A program made the position numbers and the translations under genes. Under the pieces are notes generated by a model. That model was given only the letters and a program-made list of their open reading frames with translations. It was not told the origin of the DNA and searched no databases. Positions 23,730-32,983 of a stretch of DNA of 43,679 nt are shown one piece after another. This DNA comes from Bryobacter sp. (GTDB lineage: Bacteria; Acidobacteriota; Terriglobia; Bryobacterales; Bryobacteraceae), in NCBI GenBank assembly GCA_022843605.1, contig JALHNI010000038.1:1-43679 (forward strand), written 5' to 3'. Numbering within the stretch: position 1 is the stretch's first letter; the number at the start of each line of letters is the position of its first letter.

Positions 23730-26527
23730 CCGGCGTCAGCATTGTGGTGCCGGTCTACAACGCGCTCGACGATGTCCGCCAGTGCATCGAGAGCATCTAT
23801 CGCTGCCGCACCTCAGTGGCTTTCGAGGTGATCGTCGTTGACAACGGCTCAGCCCTCGAAGTGGCGGAGTGGTTGACGGTGGAACATCAGCAACGCGGTG
23901 CAAACTTCAAGACGCTACGTTTCGACGAGCCCCTCGGTTTTGCGCGAGCCATGAATGAGGGCGCCAGGGTAGCCCAATCCGACTACCTGGTGCTCCTCAA
24001 CAGTGACACCCTGGTGACCGACGGCTGGTTGGACCTGCTGGTGGGCGCGTTAGAACGTGATCCGTCCTTGGGCATCGTCAGTCCCGTCACGAACCGCTGC
24101 GGACACGACTTGCAATGCGATCCCGCGGCGGAACTTCTGAAGCCCGAAGATGCCGGGCGCTATGCCGAGTCGATTCGGGGCCGCGTGGAAGTAATGTCTG
24201 AGCCACAGCGGTTGGTCTTCTTCTGTGTCATGGTGCGGCGGACGCTGTGGGATCAGTTGGCCGGACTCGATGAAGCCTTTCTCACCGGGAACTTCGAGGA
24301 CGACGATTTCTGTCTGCGTACTCGTCTGGCAGGTTTTCGAATGGCCGTGGTGCAAAGTGCTTTCGTCTTTCACACGCAGAGCCGTACGTTTGACGTCAAC
24401 CGCCTGAATCATGGTGAGCACTTGGCCATCAACCAAGCCAAGTTCGGGGCCCGGGCGAGCCGCTGGTCTCGCGCAATCCGGCCTGCCGTCCCTGGAGCCG
24501 GTTCCGCCCCAACGGTGAGCGTGATCGTGCCGGTTACTCCGGGTAGAGAGCATGGTTTGCGGGATACGCTGGCGAGTCTGGCCAACCAAACGGTTCAAGG
24601 TTTCGAAACGGTGGTAGTGAGTGTAAGCGGTTCAGACCTGTCGCACCTGTTGGATGAATTCTCGGTTCGGTTGCGGTTGACAGCCATCTCGGTGCCAACC
24701 GAACGGGACAGTCTCGCTCATCGATTGAATGCGGGCACGGCGGCCGCATCTGGTACCGAACTCGCTTACCTCGCCGCGGCCGATATCTTTTATCCGTTTC
24801 ACCTGGAAGTGCTGCTGAACGCCATCGCGATGCGCGGTGCCGATGCGGTTTACTCCGCCTGGAGCGTGGTGACACCAGGCTTGGACGGCCAAGCTTTAGG
24901 CCGACGCAGCCCCGTAACGTTCCCGGATGCGGAACCCGGTATTGAACTGGGAGACTGGGCGCCAATGCTGTGTTGGCTGCATCGGCGCGATGCTGTTGCC
25001 CTATCGTTCAATGCCGACTTCGGAGGATTCGCCGGCTGGGCGTTCTTCTTGCAACTGCGGAATGCCGTGAAGACCCACTACGTTTGCCGGGTTACCTGCG
25101 AGCGAACTCCCGATCGCCCGACGTTGGCGGACGGCGCTTCTGTCGAGCGGGTGATGGCTGGTTTTCCGGTTGGTAACGCCTGGCAGCAATCTCAGCGTCA
25201 ACAGTTTTTGGATGGTGTGAAAAAGGGCAACTGGGAGTCACGCCTCATCGTCGATCGGAATGACCGGGTTCGGCGAGCTCGCAGGCTTCTAAGCGGACCG
25301 CCCGCGCCCCGCGCGGATGCCAAGGAACTGGGCCGGCTCCGAAGCCGAATGGCGGAGCACGCTGCGGCCATCGAGCCCGCCTGGCAGAGCCCCGACAAGC
25401 CGGACGTCCTCCTCTTCAGCATTATTGAGTGGACGGCCCTGACGCAGCGCCCACACCATTTCGCTGAAGGCCTAGCCGCGCGCGGGCATCGTGTCTTTTG
25501 GGTGGATGTGCAACTCCGGCAGCCGGAACGTGTCGGCCCTGACAACCTGGTGCGGGAACTGAAGCCGAATCTCTTTCACGTCCAGCTGCCCGCGTTGGCG
25601 GGCGAGGTCTACCGGTTGGAATGGCGCCCCGACATTCTGGACGCCATGGTCGCCTGTTTCGATTTTTTGCGAGCTGACTACGGAATCACTGCCGCCTGTC
25701 AGTTGGTGAACTTCCCCCGGTGGGAGCCGCTGGTCACCCGTCTGCGGCGGAGATATCAGTGGCCGATGGTGTACGACTGTCTCGATGATCAGCAAGCGTT
25801 CGCCAAGCTTCAAGGGCACGACCTGGGCGAATCCGAGAAGACTTTATTGGAGAGCAGTTCAAAAGTGCTGGTTTCGGGCCAAGTCCTTTTCCAGGCAGTT
25901 CGGCCGGTGCGCGAGGATGCCATTCTGATTCCCAACGGCACGGATTTCGAACTGTTTCATCGGACTGAGGCTTGCGGATTGTTGGATCATCTGCCGCGCC
26001 CGGTCATTGGTTTCTTCGGTGCATTCTCGGAGTGGTTGGACTTGGACTGGATGGACGCGGCGGCCGACCATTTCCCCAACTGGTCTTTCGTCTACATCGG
26101 CCGCGAGGGCTTCACGAAACCCGCCTCGGTCCAGCATTGGAAACGCTTCTGCATTCGCCCGAACGTGCACGTTTTCCCCCAGGTACCCTTGGAGAAACTT
26201 GCGCAGTATCTCGCGCAGATGGATGTCTGTACCATGCCGTTCCTGGACATTCCGGTGGCACGCAGCATGAACGCGGTGAAGATTTACGAGTACTTGTCGG
26301 CCGGCAAGCCCGTCGTTGCCGCCAGTCTTCCCGAGACTGAGCCGCTGAAGAACCTGGGCTTAATTGCCACTTATACGACGATTGAATCATCGTTCCAATT
26401 GTTGAAAGAAGCAGTGGAAGGAGTGGCGTCCAATGAAACGTTGGCCGCGCGCTTCGAGTTTGCTGCCCGGAACACGTGGGCGCATCGCCTTGATGCCTTA
26501 TGTGCGGCCCTCGGCTTTAGGGGCTGA
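23726..26527 (+). CDS. Three-domain glycosyltransferase (GT2 + GT2-like + GT-B), 933 aa
   Basis: The first domain (1-250) is a complete GT2: SIVVPVYNALDD, VVDNGS and LLNSDTLV (DxD-type). The second (about 255-500) is GT2-like, beginning VSVIVPVTPGREHGLRD, but its DxD position reads AADIFY and VDNGS is missing, so it may bind rather than transfer. The third (about 555-933) is a GT-B domain: LFSIIEWTALTQRPHHFAEG, VYDCLDDQQAF and PNGTDFELFH, and VKIYEYLSAGKPVVA near the end, as in GT4-type enzymes that act on surface glycans. The start is a GTG in a GTGA overlap with the previous gene. Multi-domain GTs of this kind build repeat units in ABC-dependent glycan loci. Confidence 0.85.
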   Translation: MTGVSIVVPVYNALDDVRQCIESIYRCRTSVAFEVIVVDNGSALEVAEWLTVEHQQRGANFKTLRFDEPLGFARAMNEGARVAQSDYLVLLNSDTLVTDGWLDLLVGALERDPSLGIVSPVTNRCGHDLQCDPAAELLKPEDAGRYAESIRGRVEVMSEPQRLVFFCVMVRRTLWDQLAGLDEAFLTGNFEDDDFCLRTRLAGFRMAVVQSAFVFHTQSRTFDVNRLNHGEHLAINQAKFGARASRWSRAIRPAVPGAGSAPTVSVIVPVTPGREHGLRDTLASLANQTVQGFETVVVSVSGSDLSHLLDEFSVRLRLTAISVPTERDSLAHRLNAGTAAASGTELAYLAAADIFYPFHLEVLLNAIAMRGADAVYSAWSVVTPGLDGQALGRRSPVTFPDAEPGIELGDWAPMLCWLHRRDAVALSFNADFGGFAGWAFFLQLRNAVKTHYVCRVTCERTPDRPTLADGASVERVMAGFPVGNAWQQSQRQQFLDGVKKGNWESRLIVDRNDRVRRARRLLSGPPAPRADAKELGRLRSRMAEHAAAIEPAWQSPDKPDVLLFSIIEWTALTQRPHHFAEGLAARGHRVFWVDVQLRQPERVGPDNLVRELKPNLFHVQLPALAGEVYRLEWRPDILDAMVACFDFLRADYGITAACQLVNFPRWEPLVTRLRRRYQWPMVYDCLDDQQAFAKLQGHDLGESEKTLLESSSKVLVSGQVLFQAVRPVREDAILIPNGTDFELFHRTEACGLLDHLPRPVIGFFGAFSEWLDLDWMDAAADHFPNWSFVYIGREGFTKPASVQHWKRFCIRPNVHVFPQVPLEKLAQYLAQMDVCTMPFLDIPVARSMNAVKIYEYLSAGKPVVAASLPETEPLKNLGLIATYTTIESSFQLLKEAVEGVASNETLAARFEFAARNTWAHRLDALCAALGFRG

Positions 26528-26559
26528 ACCGATGGATTGCTGGACGACGGAGGGAAATC

Positions 26560-27774
26560 TTGAATAAGGTGTGGCGAGAAAGTCTGGTAAAGGTCCTCTT
26601 TGGGTCTCCCATCGCCGCACGCGCCGCCGCCGTTCAATTGTCAGTAGACGAAGGCTGGGCCTGGGCCTTTCGCTCCGCGGAGACGTGGAACGTCGTGCCG
26701 CAATTGTCCGCACGGATCGAGACGCTCGGCTTAGAGCCTCCCGTCACGCAACGAGAGGCATTCAAGCGGGTGCTCATCGAGACCTTCGCCCGGTGCGCCT
26801 CGCGAGGGAAGAAGGGCGCTGTTGCTCTGCAGCGCCTCGATCAGGCGGGGATTCCGGCCTTGGCGTTTAAGGGGCTGGCCTCGATGGCGAGGCTCTATCC
26901 GACTCCTGCCAAAAGGACGATTCGGGATGCGGATATTCTTGTGGCGCCTGAACGCGTTCGGGACGCCGTCGAGAGCCTGTCTGGTTTGAACTTCACTGTG
27001 CCGGACGGCTATGACCTTGACCGCTGGGATCATTTCCTGGATCGATCGCCCGGATTCTCCAGGAACAAGGCGATCGCCTTGGCCGAGCCCGGAGGTTTTG
27101 AGATCGACCTGCATTGGTCGCTCGGTCTAACCGGCATGAAACCGGACCTGCTTCTAAGCCGGAGCGACTCACTAACCCTCTTCGGTTGTAGCTTCCGCGG
27201 GGTGAGCGTCGGTGACGCTCTGATCCTCACCGCCCGCCACTCGATTCGTGAGAACCTCGCCGTCGATTTTATCTGCCGCGATCTTTTCGACATCCAACTT
27301 TCGTGCCACTGGCTCGCCACCCATGGCGACATGGATCCGGTGCTCGACTCCATGGCTCGATCTGCCAGCATCGTTCCCTTGCTGGCGCTGACCCAAGTGC
27401 TGGTGTCGCTCGCCGATGAGCGGGAGGTGCGGCAGGTGGCAGGCCGGTTGAGCGACCTGGCTTCCCCAACGGAACGGCAATCGGCGGAACATTTGCAGCA
27501 GCTTTTCTTCGAGCAGGTATCCGGTGGGCCGATTGGAAAGGACCTGCTCTACCTGTCTCACTCGCGGCCCGCCAAGCAGATTCTTGCCGGAGCGGTGACG
27601 AATTGGCGGGAGTATCGAACCTTCATGCGATCGATGGAAGAGAAACTGGATGGCGAGGTGGATCCACTGGGCCGCCGGGTCTGGAATTTAGCGAGTTCAT
27701 TGAAGGATCTGGGACTCAAACGCTGGCGAGGTATCCGTGAACTGGGACGCCTGAAGTACGGAGACGATGTTTGA
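26560..27774 (+). CDS. NTP_transf_5-family nucleotidyltransferase, 404 aa
   Basis: LAFKGLASMARLYPTPAKRTIRDADILV (from residue 101) is the core of the NTP_transf_5 family (PF14907): a Lys-Gly turn followed by the catalytic DAD (Asp123, Asp125). GGFEIDLHWSL further on is a second conserved segment. Family members sit with PqqD-like proteins, HPr-kinase-like ATPases and radical SAM proteins in peptide-modifying and glycan loci; their reaction is not well known and may be nucleotidyl transfer to a peptide or carrier. The start is a TTG at 26560 with GGAGGG just before it. The gene runs 32 bp after the three-domain GT and 35 bp before the radical SAM gene. Confidence 0.82.
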   Translation: MNKVWRESLVKVLFGSPIAARAAAVQLSVDEGWAWAFRSAETWNVVPQLSARIETLGLEPPVTQREAFKRVLIETFARCASRGKKGAVALQRLDQAGIPALAFKGLASMARLYPTPAKRTIRDADILVAPERVRDAVESLSGLNFTVPDGYDLDRWDHFLDRSPGFSRNKAIALAEPGGFEIDLHWSLGLTGMKPDLLLSRSDSLTLFGCSFRGVSVGDALILTARHSIRENLAVDFICRDLFDIQLSCHWLATHGDMDPVLDSMARSASIVPLLALTQVLVSLADEREVRQVAGRLSDLASPTERQSAEHLQQLFFEQVSGGPIGKDLLYLSHSRPAKQILAGAVTNWREYRTFMRSMEEKLDGEVDPLGRRVWNLASSLKDLGLKRWRGIRELGRLKYGDDV

Positions 27775-27809
27775 GATGGTCAGCAGCGAGGCTGTAGTAC
27801 GCTAGTGGC

Positions 27810-29126
27810 GTGACCCCCGCCGCACCGCGATCGGTCCAGATCGATGCGTCCTCGCACTGCCAACTAGCCTGTCCACTATGCCCTACGGCCGACGGCCGAA
27901 CTAAGCCGGTTCTTGGATCGGGTCATCTCAAGGTGGAGGATTTTGAACGGCTGCTGGACGAAAATCCAGAGATTGAGCATGTGGAACTCTCTAACTACGG
28001 AGAGATGTTCCTGAATCCGCGGCTGCCGGAGTTGCTTGAAGCGGCGTACCGCCGCAACGTAGTCGTGAGCGGCAGCAACGGAGTGAACCTTAACTTCGCA
28101 CGCGAAGACGCGCTGGAGGCCGTTGTGCGCTACCGGGTTCGCGGCCTGACGTGTTCGATCGATGGTGCAACGGCGGATAGTTATGCAAGGTACCGCCGCA
28201 ACGGCAACCTCAACCAGGTCCTTCGTAACATTGACCGTATCCTGCATTACAAGCGGGAACTGCGGTCAGGCTTTCCTTTGCTCTACTGGCAATTTGTCGT
28301 GTTTGGTCACAACGAAGATGAGGTGGAAACAGCCCGGCGAATGGCTGAGGAACGCGGTATGGAATTTGTCCCCCGTTTGTCCTGGGACTCACAGTACGCT
28401 CCGGTGGCAAACCCGGAGTTAGTCACCATTCAGACCGGCCTCACCGGCTCTACTCGCGAGGAGTTCAAGGCCAAAACAGGAGTGGACTATACCCGAGACA
28501 TCTGTTACCAACTATGGCGCGCCCCGGTAGTCAACTGGGACGGAAAGTTACTCGGTTGTTGCGTGAACTATTGGGGCGATTTCGGAGCCAATGTCTTTGC
28601 TGACGGCTTAGCTGGAAGTGTTGCCAGCCCGAGGATGGAACAGGCTCGCGGGATGCTGTTGGGTAAACAGTCGCCTTCTCCTGAGATCCCGTGTTCTACC
28701 TGCTCCCAGTTCGAGAGCCTCCGGGAGTCCGGCCGTTGGCTGACGGATGCCGAAGTTGCCTCCCATTCAGGACCGTCTCATCTGGTGAGCGTGGTGCCGC
28801 TGGCCCCGGAAAGCATCCGTTTCGCAAAGGTTGCCATCTCTCAGGTTGGCGATGCCGCTCTCGAGCCTGCGGCTACGGATTCAACGGGTAGGGGATTCAG
28901 GTTTGGCATTGACCATGCCTTTTTCAGTACTGTACCTGGTCCTGGTAGTTATCAGGCGATCATTGAGGCGCTTACGCCATCCGGATGGCGCCGTTTCTCC
29001 CGATCTTTCACCGTACTACCGCGCCCGATTTGCCACGAATTCGTCTTCGACCTGCGTACTCCGCAGGATGTCAGTGAGGATTCCAAAGTAGCCAATAGTC
29101 CTAGGCTTAAGACGTGGATTCGGTGA
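27810..29126 (+). CDS. Radical SAM protein with SPASM-like C-terminal cluster domain, 438 aa
   Basis: The CxxxCxxC motif that binds the SAM 4Fe-4S cluster is SHCQLACPLC (Cys17, Cys21, Cys24), and the radical SAM fold continues with HVELSNYGEMFLNP and LTCSIDGAT. SPASM-type cysteines follow: ICYQLW (Cys232), LLGCC (Cys250/251) and IPCSTC (Cys295, Cys298), a typical auxiliary cluster layout. The last 110 residues (from about 325) are an extra domain I do not recognise, rich in beta strands. SPASM enzymes usually modify peptides (RiPPs) or, less often, sugars. The GTG start at 27810 is used. With PqqD- and HprK-like genes next, a peptide or carrier substrate is plausible. Confidence 0.85.
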   Translation: MTPAAPRSVQIDASSHCQLACPLCPTADGRTKPVLGSGHLKVEDFERLLDENPEIEHVELSNYGEMFLNPRLPELLEAAYRRNVVVSGSNGVNLNFAREDALEAVVRYRVRGLTCSIDGATADSYARYRRNGNLNQVLRNIDRILHYKRELRSGFPLLYWQFVVFGHNEDEVETARRMAEERGMEFVPRLSWDSQYAPVANPELVTIQTGLTGSTREEFKAKTGVDYTRDICYQLWRAPVVNWDGKLLGCCVNYWGDFGANVFADGLAGSVASPRMEQARGMLLGKQSPSPEIPCSTCSQFESLRESGRWLTDAEVASHSGPSHLVSVVPLAPESIRFAKVAISQVGDAALEPAATDSTGRGFRFGIDHAFFSTVPGPGSYQAIIEALTPSGWRRFSRSFTVLPRPICHEFVFDLRTPQDVSEDSKVANSPRLKTWIR

Positions 29127-29164
29127 TGGCTTAAGCGACGTTCCTGCCTTATACTGGGGCAAAT

Positions 29165-29638
29165 ATGGACAGCCGATGCTTTCGAGTGAATGCTCCCTCA
29201 GTAATCTACGAACAGTTCGACGGTGAATTGGTTGCCATCCACCTTGATACCGGCGCGTACCATAGCTTGCAGGGGGCCGGTGCCGATGCATTCTTGTTGC
29301 TGACCGAAGAAGCGACCGTGAATGAGCTTGGCGAAGCGCTGGAGAGCAAGTATGCGGCCAGCGTCGACCAAATTTCGCAAGGGTTGGTCCCGTTTCTGGC
29401 AGCCTTGGAGGCCGAGAAGTTGATCACCACCGTTGAGGTTCGCCGGCCCCGCGATCCGCTGCGGCTGCCTGTGAATGGAGCAAAGTTGCCTTTTCAGGCT
29501 CCGAGCTTGGAGGCCTATCACGATCTTCAGAGCTTGTTCCTCCTCGATCCGGTGCATGAAGTCGGAGAACAGGGTTGGCCCGCCGCGCTTGAAGCGAAGC
29601 CGAATCCGGTTCCGGACGAGGATGGCGCACGCGGGTGA
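29165..29638 (+). CDS. PqqD-like peptide chaperone with conserved C-terminal tail, 157 aa
   Basis: Residues 8-95 match the PqqD fold, a winged-helix domain that binds leader peptides of RiPP precursors (VIYEQFDGELVAIHLDTGAYHSL, then DQISQGLVPFLAALEAEKLI). Beyond it, residues 109-139 form a separate motif, PFQAPSLEAYHDLQSLFLLDPVHEV and GEQGWP. I recall a similar acidic tail (DMQ-L-LLDPIHEVDE-GWP) in PqqD-like proteins linked to HprK-like kinases, so it is probably a functional element and not a random tail. The ATG at 29165 is used, and its TGA overlaps the GTG of the next gene, so the two are translated together. Confidence 0.82.
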   Translation: MDSRCFRVNAPSVIYEQFDGELVAIHLDTGAYHSLQGAGADAFLLLTEEATVNELGEALESKYAASVDQISQGLVPFLAALEAEKLITTVEVRRPRDPLRLPVNGAKLPFQAPSLEAYHDLQSLFLLDPVHEVGEQGWPAALEAKPNPVPDEDGARG

Positions 29639-30735
29639 AGGCGTTCGCGCAACTCATGGAGTCCTATTTTCAGGAGTCTGCCTCGGTGAATGGGGAAGCA
29701 TGTCGCCGTTTCGAGATTGCCGGAACTTCAGTTTCCTTGAAGTCTAGCGGCGGCTGGCTATCGGAGATGACACCGGCGCTTTCGCATCTAGAAGTCGGCT
29801 CAGATGGAGCGGACGCCGCCGGGCTGACGGTGATGATGTGGGACGGAGGGCAAGAACCGCGAAACCATCTGCTGCGTGCTTACCTTTTCGCGTTGACTAA
29901 CTGGTGGTTTTCCTATACCGGACCGCGAGGCGAACTGCTCGATATCCACTCGGAAAGCATGACGGCAACTTACCATCCCGGTACGGAGACACTTAGCCTC
30001 GTGGACCTTGAGCGTCACAAGGCATTTTACTGGAAACGCGACACGTCGCCTCTCCCTTATTACGAGAAGTGTTCGCCGTTTCGGAGCCTGTTGCATAGTT
30101 GGATGCGAAGCGAGGGTCGCTACTTTGTTCATGGTGCGGCCGTCGGGTATCCGAACGGTGGCGTACTGCTCGTCGGCAAGGGTGGATCAGGGAAATCTAC
30201 TAGTGCCCTGTGCTGTCTTGAAGCCGGTATGCACTACGCCGGAGATGATTACTGTATTCTCCGGGACAACTCCGCCGGGGGGTACGATGCCCATAGTTTG
30301 TATTGCACCGCGAAGCTGGTGAGTATGGGCGACCTGAAGTCGTTTCCGGCGATGAGCCGCCACGTCGTAAATGAAGAGCGGGAACCTGGAGAGAAGGTTG
30401 CGATTTCACTGGCCGACTACAAAACGGAACAGTTAATCGATCACTTCCCGCTGCGCGCGGTACTTGTTCCGATGATTACGCATGGTGCGGAGACGAAAAT
30501 CGTCCCGTGTTCAGCAAGACAGGCGATGATGGCAATTGCGCCAAGCTCGCTTGCGCAATTGCCCGCCAGCGGAAAGCAGGATCTTGAGTTCCTCGGAAGG
30601 CTGGCGCGAGGCATCCCCTGCTACCAACTGCTGCTGGGAACTGGTTTGGAGCAAATTCCCGAGAAGATTGCGGAACTTCTGCGCACGCTTGGGGTGACGG
30701 ATCAATGCGGAGTGACGGCCGGTGCACGGAACTAG
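29635..30735 (+). CDS. HPr kinase/phosphorylase-like ATPase, 366 aa
   Basis: A P-loop protein: Walker A GKGGSGKS (residues 181-188) and the following YAGDDYCIL (201-209), the acidic metal-binding strand of the HprK fold. The N-terminal 170 residues are a beta-rich domain seen in HprK-like proteins of RiPP and glycan loci. True HPr kinase phosphorylates a Ser on HPr; these relatives are thought to act on a peptide, a PqqD-type carrier or a small molecule. GTG start in a GTGA overlap with pqqD. It shares 14 bp with the next glycosyltransferase (30722-30735), so the operon is continuous. Confidence 0.85.
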   Translation: MKAFAQLMESYFQESASVNGEACRRFEIAGTSVSLKSSGGWLSEMTPALSHLEVGSDGADAAGLTVMMWDGGQEPRNHLLRAYLFALTNWWFSYTGPRGELLDIHSESMTATYHPGTETLSLVDLERHKAFYWKRDTSPLPYYEKCSPFRSLLHSWMRSEGRYFVHGAAVGYPNGGVLLVGKGGSGKSTSALCCLEAGMHYAGDDYCILRDNSAGGYDAHSLYCTAKLVSMGDLKSFPAMSRHVVNEEREPGEKVAISLADYKTEQLIDHFPLRAVLVPMITHGAETKIVPCSARQAMMAIAPSSLAQLPASGKQDLEFLGRLARGIPCYQLLLGTGLEQIPEKIAELLRTLGVTDQCGVTAGARN

Positions 30736-31522
30736 GAGTAAGTCCAGGATTGCAGTTGTGGCCCCTGCGCTGAATGCGGCTCGCTTTTATCCGCAATGGC
30801 TTCAATCGATAGAGGCACAGGAATACGACAACTTGGAGATCATCCTGGTTGACGATGGTTCCGACGACGAACAGTCTGCTGACGGTTTGTCTTTTCTGAC
30901 GCGAAACGCGCCAATGTCTTTGCGCTATCTTCAGCAGGACCATCGCGGTCCAGCTGCCGCTCGAAATCTCGCTATTCGCAGTTCTGCGGCGGACTATTTC
31001 GCCTTCCTTGATCTCGATGACCTTTGGGCACGAGGCACCCTGCATCGCTTGGCGGCCGTTCTGGACGAGCACCCCGACGCAGGTATCGCCCAGGGGCTGA
31101 TCCGCAAGTTCTTCACCGCTGCAGATGACAAGCTCTACTACTGTTCTGAATCGTATCGCTTCGTGAATCTCGGCGCCTCGCTGTTTCGGCGACAAGTCTT
31201 TGATCAGTGCGGCTTACTCGATGAGAGTCTGCGCTTCGGCGAGGACTTTGATCTGATCATCCGTTGCTGGGAGCAGGGTATTCGAAAGATCGATGTTCCG
31301 GCGGTTGCCCTGCTCTATCAACGACATGATCACAACATGACCAACGGGAAATCCACCGTCGAGTTAGGGGCCGTGCAGGTTTATAAGCGCCGCCTGGATC
31401 GTATGCGCGCCCATTTAGTAGACCCGGCAATCATCCAGGCCCGTCGGGTTAGTTTCCCCGACTATATCGGACGCACCGTCGGCCCGTTTGACGAGGGGCT
31501 CAAAGAAGCACTCGAGTGGTAG
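30722..31522 (+). CDS. Family 2 glycosyltransferase, 266 aa
   Basis: A GT-A GT2 enzyme: RIAVVAPALNAARFYPQWLQ, ILVDDGSDDE (donor-site Asp pair), GPAAARN and FLDLDDLW (DxD metal site), followed by SLFRRQVFDQCGLLDE and the ED of FGEDFDL. It adds one sugar from an NDP-sugar. It starts with a GTG at 30722 inside the end of the HprK-like gene. The next gene is a close relative (both have DDLW, PDAGIAQGL and the C-terminal HNMTNGK/GNMTRGK segment), so the two arose by tandem duplication. Confidence 0.88.
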   Translation: MHGTRSKSRIAVVAPALNAARFYPQWLQSIEAQEYDNLEIILVDDGSDDEQSADGLSFLTRNAPMSLRYLQQDHRGPAAARNLAIRSSAADYFAFLDLDDLWARGTLHRLAAVLDEHPDAGIAQGLIRKFFTAADDKLYYCSESYRFVNLGASLFRRQVFDQCGLLDESLRFGEDFDLIIRCWEQGIRKIDVPAVALLYQRHDHNMTNGKSTVELGAVQVYKRRLDRMRAHLVDPAIIQARRVSFPDYIGRTVGPFDEGLKEALEW

Positions 31523-31529
31523 GAACGCT

Positions 31530-32279
31530 ATGTGCTCTGACCTGATCAGCGTCATTGTTCCCGTGCATAACGGCGCTCAGTTTTACCAGAGCGCCCTGGA
31601 TTCGATCCTACAGCAAGGTTGGCCTCATCTGGAAGTGATCATCGTTGATGACGGTTCCACCGATGATTTGCCGGAGCGGGTTCGCCTGCTTGGTTATCCG
31701 GTGCATTATCTAAAGCAAGCACAGCAGGGGCCGGCCGCCGCGCGAAACCTGGGTCTCCAGCGCGCCTCCGCGGAAATGATTGCCTTCCTGGACATTGATG
31801 ACCTGTGGGTCGAGGGGCATTTACAGCGGCTCTCTGCCGCCCTCCGGGATGACCCCGACGCGGGCATCGCGCAGGGGTTGATGCGGCAGTTTGTGCTGCT
31901 ACCCGACGGACGCCGGGCAATGTCCGGACGCTATCGAATGCCCTATCTCGGTTCCTGCCTCTTTCGGCGTCCCATCCTTGAGCAATGCGGCGGTTTTGAC
32001 GAAAGAATGAAAATGGGAGAAGATTACGACTTGATGTTCCGCTGCTGGGAAAAAGACGTGGCAAAACATTGTGTCGACGAAGTGTCGTTTCTCTATCGAC
32101 GGCATGCGGGGAACATGACGCGAGGTAAGAACCAGCAGGCCAATATGGCCGTGCTTTTGCGACGGATCGAGCGCATCCGGTCTGGCATCGTTGCGCCTAC
32201 CGCGCCTCGCCGCTTTCAATTCGATTCCTATATCGGGGACATTCGGAACTTTTCCGACAGTAAGTTGGAACTGGCCTGA
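31530..32279 (+). CDS. Family 2 glycosyltransferase, paralogue of the preceding one, 249 aa
   Basis: LISVIVPVHNGAQFYQSALDS, VIIVDDGSTDD, GPAAARNLG and FLDIDDLWVEG give the GT2 landmarks. It resembles the gene just upstream in order and wording (QGPAAARN, PDAGIAQGL, GEDYDL, GNMTRGK), pointing to tandem duplication with later change of specificity. The ATG at 31530 has a GGAACG sequence just before it; the frame is open further upstream into the previous gene. Its stop ends 1 bp before the next ATG. Confidence 0.88.
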   Translation: MCSDLISVIVPVHNGAQFYQSALDSILQQGWPHLEVIIVDDGSTDDLPERVRLLGYPVHYLKQAQQGPAAARNLGLQRASAEMIAFLDIDDLWVEGHLQRLSAALRDDPDAGIAQGLMRQFVLLPDGRRAMSGRYRMPYLGSCLFRRPILEQCGGFDERMKMGEDYDLMFRCWEKDVAKHCVDEVSFLYRRHAGNMTRGKNQQANMAVLLRRIERIRSGIVAPTAPRRFQFDSYIGDIRNFSDSKLELA

Positions 32280-32280
32280 G

Positions 32281-32976
32281 ATGGAACCTCTCGTCAGCGT
32301 GATCATTCCGACATTTAACGGACGAAGGCACATTGGTGAGACGCTCGAAAGCGTCCTCTCCCAGAGCTATCGATCGCTTGAGGTCATCGTTGTGGACGAT
32401 GGCTCCAGTGACTTGACGGCGCACCTGGTTGCCGAGGTTGCGCCTCAGGCGGTGTTGATCCGGCAGGAGCAGCGTGGTCACCCCGCGGCGCGCAACCGAG
32501 GCGTGAAGGCTTCCACGGGATCATTCCTCAGCTTCCTCGATCACGACGATCTTTGGGACCCTGCGAAGATTGAACATCAGATGGACTGCTTCCGCGCCGA
32601 TCCGGAGCTTGACCTGGTCTTCGGACACATCCAGAACTTCTTCAGCACGGAGTTGGATGAAGAGGAGCGGCGACGGCTACCGGTCCCTCTTCATCCGTTG
32701 CCTGGCCTGCTGCAGGGGGCTATGCTTGCGAGGCGCAGTTCCTTCCTCGCGGTGGGACCGTTCTCAGAAGAACGCGAAATGGGCGACTTTGTCGATTGGT
32801 ACGGACGGGCCATGATCCTTCAGTCACGAACGCACATGCTGCCAGGCACAGTGCTCCATCGCCGTATTCACACGACAAACTATCAGCGCACCCACCAGCA
32901 CCTCCGTCGACTGTACCTTCCGGCGATCAAGCAATTGCTGGACCGGCGCCGGCAAGCGAAGCAAATTGATCGGTAA
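32281..32976 (+). CDS. Family 2 glycosyltransferase, shorter third member, 231 aa
   Basis: VSVIIPTFNGRRHIGETLES, VIVVDDGSSDL, HPAARNRGVKA and FLDHDDLWDP are the GT2 markers. It is more distant from the two genes upstream and lacks their C-terminal NMT segment, but it keeps the same order. Its ATG at 32281 follows directly after the previous stop. The next gene starts 8 bp after its TAA. A third transferase next to the exporter would finish or vary the repeat unit. Confidence 0.85.
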   Translation: MEPLVSVIIPTFNGRRHIGETLESVLSQSYRSLEVIVVDDGSSDLTAHLVAEVAPQAVLIRQEQRGHPAARNRGVKASTGSFLSFLDHDDLWDPAKIEHQMDCFRADPELDLVFGHIQNFFSTELDEEERRRLPVPLHPLPGLLQGAMLARRSSFLAVGPFSEEREMGDFVDWYGRAMILQSRTHMLPGTVLHRRIHTTNYQRTHQHLRRLYLPAIKQLLDRRRQAKQIDR

Positions 32977-32983
32977 GGGGAAC

